In this document: one piece after another, positions 1 through 8,007 of the stretch
Layout of the letters: each line of letters begins with the position of its first letter
How positions within the stretch are numbered: the first letter of the stretch is position 1
Assembly (NCBI GenBank): GCA_964350435.1
Contig: CAYGJS010000008.1
Location: 21,038-85,037 of the forward strand
Origin: TMED27 sp964350435
GTDB lineage: Bacteria; Pseudomonadota; Alphaproteobacteria; Micavibrionales; Micavibrionaceae
Length of the DNA: 64,000 bases
Reading direction: 5' to 3'
Translations under genes and position numbers: made by a program
The notes under the pieces: generated by a model
The model's database searches: none
What the model was told of the DNA's origin: nothing
What the model saw: the letters and a program-made list of their open reading frames with translations, nothing else

Positions 1-3000
1 TTTCGGCAGGCCGTCGCGTTCTCCGGCTTCGGCGCGTTGCTGTACGCTTTCGGCCAGAGCAGGCGTCATCAGGGTTTTGATGTTTTTGCGAAGGGTTGCG
101 ATGCCTTCGCCGAAATCAGCGATCTCGCGGCCAATTTCCAGATCATGGCCCAGCCGCGTCAGGAACCAGGAGACAGCATGTTCGGATAGCAGGGCGATAT
201 CGCGCATGGCCTTGAGCTGGACTTCGGCGGGAACTTTGTTGTCCAATTCTTCGATGGCATCCCAGAGCAAGCGGAGGGTGTACGCGTCGCGGACGATGAT
301 GTACGCTTTGGCGATTTGTGCGGCGCTGGCACCGGTTTTTTTCATTTTGTCTTTCAGGAAGGTCGGCCCCATACGGTTGACCAGAGAATTGGCCATTGAA
401 GTGGCGACAATCTCGCGGGCCAAACGGTGGCGTTTGATTTCGGTGGCATATTTCACGCGCAGATCGTCCGGGAAGTAATTGATGATCCAGTCTTGCATAT
501 CCGGGCTTTCGGGGATATCGGAGGCCAGCAAGTCCTGCGTGAAACCAATTTTTGCGTATGATAGCAGGATGGAGATTTCAGGCCGCGTCAGGCCTTTACC
601 CAGGCGCATACGGTTTTCGATGATTTCTTCGCTGGGGAGGCCTTCAAGTTTACGGTTCAGGCCTTTTTCACGTTCCAGGTCCTTGATGAAATCTTCCTGA
701 TTTTGCAGTGTGTTTTTGGCTTGCAGTTCGGCCAAGGAGATGGCTTGTGCCTGCTGGTAGTTGTTGCGCAGGACGAGGTCGCTGACGTCGCCTGTCATAG
801 TTTCCAGCAAGGTATTGCGCGCCGCTTGATCCATTTTGTGATTTTTGCTGCTCATGATGTCGCTCATCAGAATTTTGATGTTGACTTCAAGGTCGGAGGA
901 GTTCACGCCGCCGGAATTGTCGATGAAGTCGGTGTTGATCAGGCCGCCTTTTTCCGAGAATTCGATGCGGCCAAGCTGAGTGACGCCTAGATTTGCGCCC
1001 TCGCCGATGACCTTGGCGCGAACTTCGTGGCCGTTCAGGCGAATCGCGTCATTGGCTTTGTCGCCGACATCGGCGTCGGTTTCGTGGGAAGATTTTATAT
1101 ATGTTCCGATGCCGCCGAACCAGAGCAGGTCTGTGCGTGCCTTTAACATGGCGCGCATCAGTTCGCTCGGGGTGGCGGTTTCGCCGTCGAGGTCGAAGCG
1201 GGCTTTGATTTCGGGGGTGAGTTTGAGGTTTTTTTCGGAGCGTTCGTAAATGCGTCCGCCCTTGGAGAGTATTTTCTGGTCGTAATCGCCCCAGCCTTTT
1301 ACGGCCTTGAACAGGCGGGCGCGTTCCTTGAAGGAGGATACAGGATCGGGATTCGGGTCGCAGAAAATATGCATGTGGTTAAAGGCGCCGATCAGGTGGA
1401 TGTGTTTGGACAGCAGCATGCCGTTGCCGAATACATCGCCGCCCATATCGCCGACGCCCACAACATCAAAGGGTTGTTCTTGAATATTGTGGTTGAGCTG
1501 GCGGAAGAGCAGTTTAACAGACTCCCACGCGCCCTTGGCGGTGATGCCCATTTTCTTGTGGTCATAACCGGCAGAGCCGCCCGAGGCGAAGGCATCGCCG
1601 AGCCAGTGGTTGTATTCCAGAGAAATCGCGTTGGCGATGTCAGAGAAGCTGGCTGTACCTTTATCGGCGGCAACAACCAGATACGGGTCTTCTTCGTCAC
1701 GGCAAACCACATTTTCGGGCTGCGTAACTTTTGTGCCTTTGCGGTTGTCGGTGATGTCCAGCAGGCCGCGGATGAAGGTTTTGTAACATTCGATGCCTTC
1801 GGCCATAAATTCTTCACGGGTTTTGGTTGGCGTCTTCACAACGAAGCCGCCTTTGGCGCCCATCGGCACAATCACAGAGTTTTTTACCATTTGCGCCTTC
1901 ATCAGGCCGAGCACTTCGGTGCGGAAATCTTCATGGCGATCGGACCAGCGCAATCCGCCGCGGGCAATTTTATCACCGCGCAGGTGCACACCTTCAACGC
2001 GCGGAGAATATATCCAGATTTCGCGATATGGCCGCGGCTCTGGGATTTCTTTGATCTGCGCGGGGTCGAGTTTTATCGACAGATAGGATTTGGCACTGCC
2101 GTCTTTTTGACGCTGGAAATAATTCGTGCGGAGCGTTGCTTTAATAAGCGTGACCATCATCCGCAAGATGCGATCTTGATCGAGAGCGTCCACATCTTCG
2201 AGGGCTTTTTGAATTTCGGCGAGATATTTTTCAGCCGCTTTTTCGTTGGCGATTTTCGGGTCGTGATAGGCCTTAAACGTATCGACCAAAAGGCGCGCAA
2301 TATGCGGGTTTTTGTTGAGTGCGCCTTCGTTATAAGGGCGGCTGTAGGGGAAGCGGATTTGTTTCAGATAGCGGACATAGCTGCGCAGGATCGTGATTTC
2401 ATGCCAGTTCATATTGGCGGAGAGAATCAGGCGGTTCAGGCCATCGCTTTCCATCGACTTGCACCAGACTTTGATGAAGCCTTTTTCGAAATTGGCTTTG
2501 GCTTCTTTGAGGTCGATATTGCTGATTAGGTTTTCTGTTTCCAGCAAGAAGTCATGAATCCATACGGGCCGGCCGGCGCCTTTGGCTTGCACTTCGAAGG
2601 GAAGTTCGGAAATGGCGCGTAAGCCCAGATGCTGCAAAATCGGCATGACATCGGACAGGTTGAGCGGATTATCGGGGTTGTAGACCTTAAGGCGAAGCTG
2701 GTTTTTTTCGACGTTTTCGGGGCGGTAGAGATCGAGACTCAGAACCCGTTCGCGGAGCACAGTTTCAACTTTTTCGATATCGAACAAGGCCTGCTTGGCA
2801 CTATAGCGCGTGGTGTAGGCAATCGGGAAGGCTTCGCCGTATTTTTCGGTCAGTTCGGTGATGTTGCCCTCGTCTTGACGCGCCTGGTAAAGGGCTTGCG
2901 ATAGTCTTTCCGGCCAGGTCTGCCCGATGTCCTGAAGCATTTTTTCGATTGCTTCGTGCTTGATTTCCGGGTCGGCACTTTGGCGGATGCTGATGGTGAA

Positions 3001-4359
3001 CATGACGCGGGCGAAGACGGAATCATCCAGCGAGGTGTAGAAGTTTTCGCAGACACCGCCGAACTGTTTTTCCAATATGGCGGCCATTTGTTTACGGAGC
3101 TTGGTGCCGAAACGGTCGCGCGGAATATAGACCAGACATGAGACATAGCGACGGAAGGAATCCTTGCGCATAAACAGGGCGATGCGCTGTCGTTCCTGCA
3201 GGCGCAGAATGCTGGTGGTGGTTTTGAGAAGCTCGGCAGGTTTGATCTGGAAAAGCTCATCGCGTGGATATTTCTCCAAGATATGACGCAGGGCCTTGCG
3301 GTCGTGTGAGCCCAGTTCGTAGCCGGACATTTCCAGCACTTCGTCGACTTTTTCGCGTAAATAAGGCACGTCGCTGACGCTGCGGGAATAGGTGACGGAG
3401 GTGAACAGGCCGAGGAAGAGCTTTTCTCCTTTGACGTTGCCGTCATTATCATAGGTTTTGATGGCGATGGCATCCATCGGTACGCGGCGGTGGACGGTGG
3501 ACAGGCGGTTGGTCTTTGAAATCGTCAGCGGCGGCAGATTGCGGCGGAGCTCTTGCAGGTTGCGCGGCAGGCCTTCCTCGCTTTCGCTGATATAGGCAGG
3601 GCGGACATCATCAGCCAGCAGGCCGAGGCTAGACCCCTTGAGGGTTTTGCTGGTGATCGCGCCGTTTTTTTCGACGAATTCATATTCGCGGAAGGCCAGA
3701 AGCGTGAAGTTATTGTTATAGAGGTAATCGAGGAAGTCGCAATATTGCTGCACTTCTTTAAGAGGCCTGCGCGTTTTTGCACTGGCCAGGTCGTTGCTGG
3801 CTTGTTTGAGGGTTTGCAGCATTTTCTGCCAGTCACGGTTGGCGAGCTCTACATCGGCGATGGCGGTGAAGAGTCCTTCTTCCAGTTTTTTCAGGGCGGC
3901 TTTGGTTGGCGTGTCTTTGATTTGAATATGGATGTGGGATTGTTTGATGCTGCTTTCGCTTGGTTCTTCTACGATTTTGAGGAAGCGGCCTTTATCGTCA
4001 TATTCGATATTTAAAATCGGGTGCAGAAGCAGATCGATCAGGAAGCTGTTTTTGTTGATTTCCGCGACGACAGAATCGATCAGAAAGGCGCGGTCGTCAC
4101 CGACGATGTCGATAATGGTTTTACGGCCGCCTTCACTGTATTTTGTTGAAGAATATATCCGGACTTGTGGTGTGCCGCTGGCGCGGCCTTCCGCGAGTTC
4201 CCAATGGGTTTTGCACACGGCGGCAAGAAGGCCGGCATCAAAATGCTCTTCGTCTTCTTCGCTCATGTGATGGGTGAGGGCTTCCAGCAGAGCTTTTTCT
4301 TCATGCGAAGGCTTGCCGGGAAGGGCGTTGATTGCGTTTTGGATGAGTGAAGGTGACAT
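1..4359 (-). CDS. gdhB: NAD-specific glutamate dehydrogenase, large (GdhB/GDH-180-like) type, 3' end outside window
   Basis: Oxidative deamination of glutamate to 2-oxoglutarate with NAD, cytoplasmic. The frame is open from ATG at 4359 to the window edge, giving 1453 codons; the family is about 1600 residues, so roughly the last 150 are missing. The N-terminal part carries an ACT-like stretch (VGDDRAFLIDSVVAE, about residues 90-105). The catalytic dehydrogenase core has RGGLRWSDRHEDFRTEV near residue 800, then PMGAKGGFV, and later GVGDMGGDVFGNGM near 975 for nucleotide binding. These strings are characteristic of the large bacterial GDH family. No upstream gene is on the same strand, so it is probably monocistronic or the head of a unit that leaves the window. 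Long open frames on the plus strand here are shadows. The identification is firm; only the C-terminus is unseen. Confidence 0.93.
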   Translation of the reverse strand, partial: MSPSLIQNAINALPGKPSHEEKALLEALTHHMSEEDEEHFDAGLLAAVCKTHWELAEGRASGTPQVRIYSSTKYSEGGRKTIIDIVGDDRAFLIDSVVAEINKNSFLIDLLLHPILNIEYDDKGRFLKIVEEPSESSIKQSHIHIQIKDTPTKAALKKLEEGLFTAIADVELANRDWQKMLQTLKQASNDLASAKTRRPLKEVQQYCDFLDYLYNNNFTLLAFREYEFVEKNGAITSKTLKGSSLGLLADDVRPAYISESEEGLPRNLQELRRNLPPLTISKTNRLSTVHRRVPMDAIAIKTYDNDGNVKGEKLFLGLFTSVTYSRSVSDVPYLREKVDEVLEMSGYELGSHDRKALRHILEKYPRDELFQIKPAELLKTTTSILRLQERQRIALFMRKDSFRRYVSCLVYIPRDRFGTKLRKQMAAILEKQFGGVCENFYTSLDDSVFARVMFTISIRQSADPEIKHEAIEKMLQDIGQTWPERLSQALYQARQDEGNITELTEKYGEAFPIAYTTRYSAKQALFDIEKVETVLRERVLSLDLYRPENVEKNQLRLKVYNPDNPLNLSDVMPILQHLGLRAISELPFEVQAKGAGRPVWIHDFLLETENLISNIDLKEAKANFEKGFIKVWCKSMESDGLNRLILSANMNWHEITILRSYVRYLKQIRFPYSRPYNEGALNKNPHIARLLVDTFKAYHDPKIANEKAAEKYLAEIQKALEDVDALDQDRILRMMVTLIKATLRTNYFQRQKDGSAKSYLSIKLDPAQIKEIPEPRPYREIWIYSPRVEGVHLRGDKIARGGLRWSDRHEDFRTEVLGLMKAQMVKNSVIVPMGAKGGFVVKTPTKTREEFMAEGIECYKTFIRGLLDITDNRKGTKVTQPENVVCRDEEDPYLVVAADKGTASFSDIANAISLEYNHWLGDAFASGGSAGYDHKKMGITAKGAWESVKLLFRQLNHNIQEQPFDVVGVGDMGGDVFGNGMLLSKHIHLIGAFNHMHIFCDPNPDPVSSFKERARLFKAVKGWGDYDQKILSKGGRIYERSEKNLKLTPEIKARFDLDGETATPSELMRAMLKARTDLLWFGGIGTYIKSSHETDADVGDKANDAIRLNGHEVRAKVIGEGANLGVTQLGRIEFSEKGGLINTDFIDNSGGVNSSDLEVNIKILMSDIMSSKNHKMDQAARNTLLETMTGDVSDLVLRNNYQQAQAISLAELQAKNTLQNQEDFIKDLEREKGLNRKLEGLPSEEIIENRMRLGKGLTRPEISILLSYAKIGFTQDLLASDIPESPDMQDWIINYFPDDLRVKYATEIKRHRLAREIVATSMANSLVNRMGPTFLKDKMKKTGASAAQIAKAYIIVRDAYTLRLLWDAIEELDNKVPAEVQLKAMRDIALLSEHAVSWFLTRLGHDLEIGREIADFGEGIATLRKNIKTLMTPALAESVQQRAEAGERDGLPK

Positions 4360-4487
4360 GGATGTTTCGACTTGTTTTTAAATGTATATTGCGCAGATAG
4401 GCATATTCAAATTCGAATGATACATCAAGTGGGAAGCATGAAAAAATCATAAATGCATCCATGGGTGATTATCTGTTGTGCAGGTGC

Positions 4488-5036
4488 TCAGTTTTTGATT
4501 GCGGATATTTTGGCTGCCAGGTCTTGATAGTTCCAATCTGCGCCAATGATTTTGCTGCGCATCGCAAGGCTATCGTCGATCAGGATGGTTTCGGGCAGGC
4601 GGAAGGTTTGAAAAGTGTTTTGCGTGACCGTCCCGTTTTTATCCCATGCGAAGTAGATGTTTTTGGTTTGGCTGTCGATTTTGTTTTTCTTGAGAAAAGC
4701 CTTCATGCTCTTTTCATCAATGTCAGAAGACAGCGCGATCAGGATCACGTCTTCTTCAGCGGCGGCTTGGGAAAGCAGCGGCAGTTCTTTGATGCAAGGC
4801 GGGCACCACGATGCCCAGAAATTGAGCAGAATGGTTTTCCCTTTGAAGTCCGAGAGTTTATGGGTTTTGCCGTTTGCATCCTTAAAGGTGAAGTCGGGGG
4901 CGGTTTGTGCGGTTGTGTCTTCGATGGGGCTGACGGGGGCGATGGTTAAGCCGCGGGGTGTGCTGGTCTCAAAATATAGTGTGCCCAGATAAGCCAGCGC
5001 GGCGATGATTATAACAAGGATGATGTTGGTTTTCAT
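4488..5036 (-). CDS. Membrane-anchored thioredoxin-like protein (TlpA/ResA/CcmG family)
   Basis: 182 residues: one N-terminal membrane anchor (residues 4-21) followed by a periplasmic thioredoxin fold with redox motif WCPPC (Cys78 and Cys81) in FWASWCPPCIKELP. Proteins of this type reduce apocytochrome c cysteines before heme attachment. Its ATG overlaps the stop of the upstream ccsA-like gene by four bases (ATGA). It is therefore the last gene of a resB-ccsA-resA-like operon, which supports a role in cytochrome c maturation rather than general disulfide chemistry. A cis-proline equivalent is seen in RLPETILID. The exact orthology (ResA, CcmG or TlpA) cannot be decided from the sequence alone. 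Confidence 0.88.
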   Translation of the reverse strand: MKTNIILVIIIAALAYLGTLYFETSTPRGLTIAPVSPIEDTTAQTAPDFTFKDANGKTHKLSDFKGKTILLNFWASWCPPCIKELPLLSQAAAEEDVILIALSSDIDEKSMKAFLKKNKIDSQTKNIYFAWDKNGTVTQNTFQTFRLPETILIDDSLAMRSKIIGADWNYQDLAAKISAIKN

Positions 5037-6697
5037 GCAGGCTGGCTCCTGATCTTGAGGGATAGGGCGGAAATGAGGATGATTTCAAGGGCGACAAAGG
5101 CGGCGAGACCTTGGGCAATGCCATCAATGAAGCCATAGGAATGCAAGCCCACTGAGAGCAGGTTGACGCCGAACCACGCGAGAGCGACCACGATGTTCAG
5201 CGCGGCCATAAGCGCGAGGACACCCAGCGGCTTGATATGGCCGGACAGGCGCCCATGCTGCACCCAGATCAGCCACAGAACAATCAGCAGCGCGCCATTT
5301 TCTTTCGGGTCCCACCCCCAGAACCGCCCCCAGGATTGATCGGCCCAGATACCGCCCAGTATGGTGCCGAAGGTCGTAAAAAACAGGGCGATGAGGGACA
5401 TGTGGTGGATTTGTTTTTGTAAGGTCAGCCAGAGGGCGGGGGCTTTGTTTAAGGCTTTGGCGATCAGCGCGGCATGGGCGAGCATGGCGGTGATGATGCA
5501 TACACCATATCCGATGGTGATGCAGATCACATGGGTGCCGAGCCAGAAATTGGTGTTGAGAACGGCGACCAAAACTTCGAGGCTATCGCCGCCTTTGGCG
5601 AGCATGGGGGACAGCACCAGCAGGCCAAGGGCGGCCACATTGCCGACAATTATCGGCGTGGTTTCGGTTTTGCGCCATGATAAAAGCAGGCCGATTGCGG
5701 CGCAGATCAGGCTGACGAAGAGGACGGATTCATAGAGTGTGCCGACGGGTGGGCGGCCCAGGATATAGATGCGAAGCGCAATGGATCCGGCGTGAATGGC
5801 AATCGCCAGCAGCGTGGCGGCGAGGGCGAATTTGTGGCGGCTGGCGAGCAGCGCGGCGATGGCATACAGGCCGATCACCCAAAGATAGGGTTTAAAGGTT
5901 TTATATGTACTTTCGGCGCTCAGGCGAGCGGGGCTGATTTCGCTTTGTTCGAAGGTGTTTGTTTTGATTTTGTCCAAGCTGGCGTCCCATACCGATTGGT
6001 CTTTTTGTCGATAGGCCTTGGCAAGTGCAGCCCAGTCCTGCAGCAGCGCGGAAGTTGTGGGAGAGCCTTTGCCGCCGAGGATACTCTCCCACGGCGAGAG
6101 CCAGAGCGCTCTGTCCCAGCTTGAGGGCAGCACTTTGAATGCCCTGCTCTGGGCGCCGGTATTTATAAAAATATCGACGTTTTTGTTTTCGGCCTTGAGG
6201 TCGAAAAAAGTTTTGTCGCCTTCGGGCGTGGTGATCGGTAGAATGGCGGAGAAACTGCGGAGCAGGTCGCTGTAGAGAAAGGCTTTGTCATGCAGGTCGA
6301 GCAAGGCTTTTTCATCCGCGCTCAGTGTGGCTTGGTCTTTTTCAAGAAGAACGGGGAGTTGGTTTTGGGTTTTGTAAAGGCCAGGCTGCAGGTCTTGCAA
6401 AGAAAAAACTGACTGGTCGGTGTTTAGGCTGAGCTGGTTTTTGAGTGTGGTGTTGCGGATTTGAAAAAGCGGCGCGGCGGAGGCGTTCTCAGGATTGAAC
6501 AAGGTTGTTGCCAGCCATTCTGCGGCGTCTTTATCGTGCCCTGAAATCTGCTGCTTATGGATTTTTGCAAAACTGTCCATGGGTTTGATGCGGCCTTCAT
6601 GGAGGATGGGCAGGGTTTTAAATCCCTGCAGATTCAGCTCTGCCGCGACGCTGGGCATTGAGATCAGCATACATAAAAGGGTGAGGATTATTCTCAT
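5033..6697 (-). CDS. ccsA: System II cytochrome c synthase subunit CcsA (extended N-terminal form)
   Basis: 554 residues. A signal peptide (cleavage near SVAA) and a periplasmic segment of about 250 residues beginning LPILHEGRIKPMDSFAK precede about eight membrane helices. The C-terminal half carries the tryptophan-rich heme-handling WWD signature (WGRFWGWDPKENG, about residues 455-470) and conserved histidines in flanking helices (HVICITIGYG, HHMSL, LHSYGF). CcsA works with CcsB/ResB to deliver heme and ligate it to CXXCH of apocytochromes on the periplasmic face. The extended N-terminus with a GRIKPMDSFA motif resembles CcsA forms I know from Bacteroidota and Campylobacterota. The start overlaps the resB stop by four bases and the stop overlaps tlpA, so translation is coupled across three genes. 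Confidence 0.9.
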   Translation of the reverse strand: MRIILTLLCMLISMPSVAAELNLQGFKTLPILHEGRIKPMDSFAKIHKQQISGHDKDAAEWLATTLFNPENASAAPLFQIRNTTLKNQLSLNTDQSVFSLQDLQPGLYKTQNQLPVLLEKDQATLSADEKALLDLHDKAFLYSDLLRSFSAILPITTPEGDKTFFDLKAENKNVDIFINTGAQSRAFKVLPSSWDRALWLSPWESILGGKGSPTTSALLQDWAALAKAYRQKDQSVWDASLDKIKTNTFEQSEISPARLSAESTYKTFKPYLWVIGLYAIAALLASRHKFALAATLLAIAIHAGSIALRIYILGRPPVGTLYESVLFVSLICAAIGLLLSWRKTETTPIIVGNVAALGLLVLSPMLAKGGDSLEVLVAVLNTNFWLGTHVICITIGYGVCIITAMLAHAALIAKALNKAPALWLTLQKQIHHMSLIALFFTTFGTILGGIWADQSWGRFWGWDPKENGALLIVLWLIWVQHGRLSGHIKPLGVLALMAALNIVVALAWFGVNLLSVGLHSYGFIDGIAQGLAAFVALEIILISALSLKIRSQPA

Positions 6698-7791
6698 GCG
6701 CTGCGCTTTCCTCTGATCGTTAGGGTGGCGTGGAGCAATAGCCCTGCGCCGATAATCAGCGCGCCAATATATGGGAACAGCCAGCCTTTGTTTTCCACCA
6801 CGGCGAGGATGGTGATTTCCGCATCAGGGGTTTCGCGGAAAGAGGATTGGAAAAAGGTATAGCCGCGATAGCGCAAAGGTTCGTTCATGGAAATACGCAC
6901 AGGCCATTCCAGTTCGCCGTCGGTGATGATGACATCGGAGTGATAGCCGCGCGCCATTTCGGTGCCTTCGTAATCATCTTTGACGAAGTCTTTAAGTCCG
7001 ATGGTGAAGGGCAGGGTTTCTTGCGCTTTGCCGAAAATCAGGGTGTAGTTTTTTTCATTTACCGTGATTTCGATGGGTTTGGGCATACCGTCAAAGGCAA
7101 TATAGGTGCCGTCTTGCGCGCTGCCCGATATGGTGAATTCGAGGCCGGTCAGATTGGCTTCGGGCTCGGTTTCTTCGGGAACAGGTTTGAGCTGCATAAA
7201 CTGCGCCATGGTTTGGTAGAGTGCATCTTCCGGCGCTTGCCGTTTTTCAATCGCGCAGTTATCGCACCAGCTTTTTACGGCAATTTTGAACGGCAGGTTG
7301 CCAGCGTTCCAATTATCGATTTGATTGTAGGGCAGGCGGAGGATTTCGGTTTGGTTTTTGAAGACCGCGAGGTTGCGTTCATTATAGCTGTAGATATAGG
7401 GGCTCGCGCCGCCTTCGGGGATAATCATATAGGATTCGCGGGCGAGGATGGCCGTCAGAAGTCCGCCGATCAGAAGCACCAGCGCGCCTAAATGCGAGAG
7501 GATGATGCCGCTTTTTTGCCAGCTCCATTCGCTTTTGAGCAGGAATTTGAGGGTCAGATTAAGCGTGAGCAGTCCCAGTATTGTAAATCCGCCGGGCAAG
7601 GGCACGGGGCCAGCGAAGAAAACAAAGCTGGAGAAAAACATCTCATGGGCGCGGAATAATCCCATCCATCTTTGGGCGATGGTGCCGGCGATTAAAAGCG
7701 CGATCAGCGCGGGCATAAGCCAAAACACCATTTCGGCTTCGGCCAAGCGGGTGAGCATTTTCAGTGCAGGATGTTTTGGGTTTTGCGCCAT
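6694..7791 (-). CDS. resB: ResB/CcsB-like cytochrome c biogenesis protein
   Basis: 365 residues. Three membrane helices lie in the first 115 residues, then a periplasmic region of about 200 residues (SYMIIPEGGAS onwards), then one C-terminal helix near 335-355. This is the ResB/CcsB topology. It is the partner of CcsA in System II heme ligation and heads the resB-ccsA-tlpA operon, each junction being an ATGA overlap. It includes MNEPLRYRGYTFFQSSF, the typical ResB string before the last helix. Alphaproteobacteria usually use System I (CcmABCDEFGH), so a complete System II trio here is unusual. The identification rests on topology, this motif and context. Confidence 0.87.
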   Translation of the reverse strand: MAQNPKHPALKMLTRLAEAEMVFWLMPALIALLIAGTIAQRWMGLFRAHEMFFSSFVFFAGPVPLPGGFTILGLLTLNLTLKFLLKSEWSWQKSGIILSHLGALVLLIGGLLTAILARESYMIIPEGGASPYIYSYNERNLAVFKNQTEILRLPYNQIDNWNAGNLPFKIAVKSWCDNCAIEKRQAPEDALYQTMAQFMQLKPVPEETEPEANLTGLEFTISGSAQDGTYIAFDGMPKPIEITVNEKNYTLIFGKAQETLPFTIGLKDFVKDDYEGTEMARGYHSDVIITDGELEWPVRISMNEPLRYRGYTFFQSSFRETPDAEITILAVVENKGWLFPYIGALIIGAGLLLHATLTIRGKRSA

Positions 7792-7839
7792 GCAAGAGGT
7801 GTATCTGAAACTTTTGAGTGTTTCAATGATTAGGAGAGT

Positions 7840-7929
7840 GGAAGACGGACACGACCCGAAAAAATCACTTACGGCTGCTGGCTTTCGCCCCTGACCGGGT
7901 TGGGCAATACTTCGCCCGCGCCGTCTTCC
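7840..7929 (-). ncRNA. ffs: 4.5S RNA (bacterial small SRP RNA)
   Basis: Read on the minus strand, this 90-nt segment begins GGAAGACGG and ends CCGTCTTCC, a perfect 9-bp closing stem. In between it folds into the SRP domain IV hairpin: GGTCAGG, then GGC-GAAA-GCC, then AGCAGCC. The symmetric loop (CAGG opposite AGCA) and GNRA tetraloop are the Ffh-binding features; most bacteria have GGTCAGGTCCGGAAGG in this place. Location beside dnaX is common for ffs. A minus-strand TATAAAAT box lies just upstream. It partners Ffh and FtsY in co-translational membrane targeting. Confidence 0.85.
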
Positions 7930-7931
7930 GT

Positions 7932-7964
7932 ATTTTATATAGGGGCATCATTTAAAAAACGCAA
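7932..7964 (-). promoter_or_regulatory. Probable promoter of the 4.5S RNA
   Basis: On the minus strand, TTGCGT (7964-7959) is followed after 19 bases by TATAAAAT (7939-7932), which ends a few bases before the predicted RNA 5' end at 7929. The -10 match is strong and the -35 partial. The position relative to the RNA is the main support. Confidence 0.5.
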
Positions 7965-8007
7965 GTCCTGCCTTGCCCGTTTTGTGGAATCGTCTTAAGT
8001 TTTGAAT

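Noticed and set aside
1369..2529. 386-codon open frame on the plus strand
   Set aside because: It lies antisense to the glutamate dehydrogenase frame, whose conserved motifs are clear. The translation has no recognisable domain and no ribosome site.
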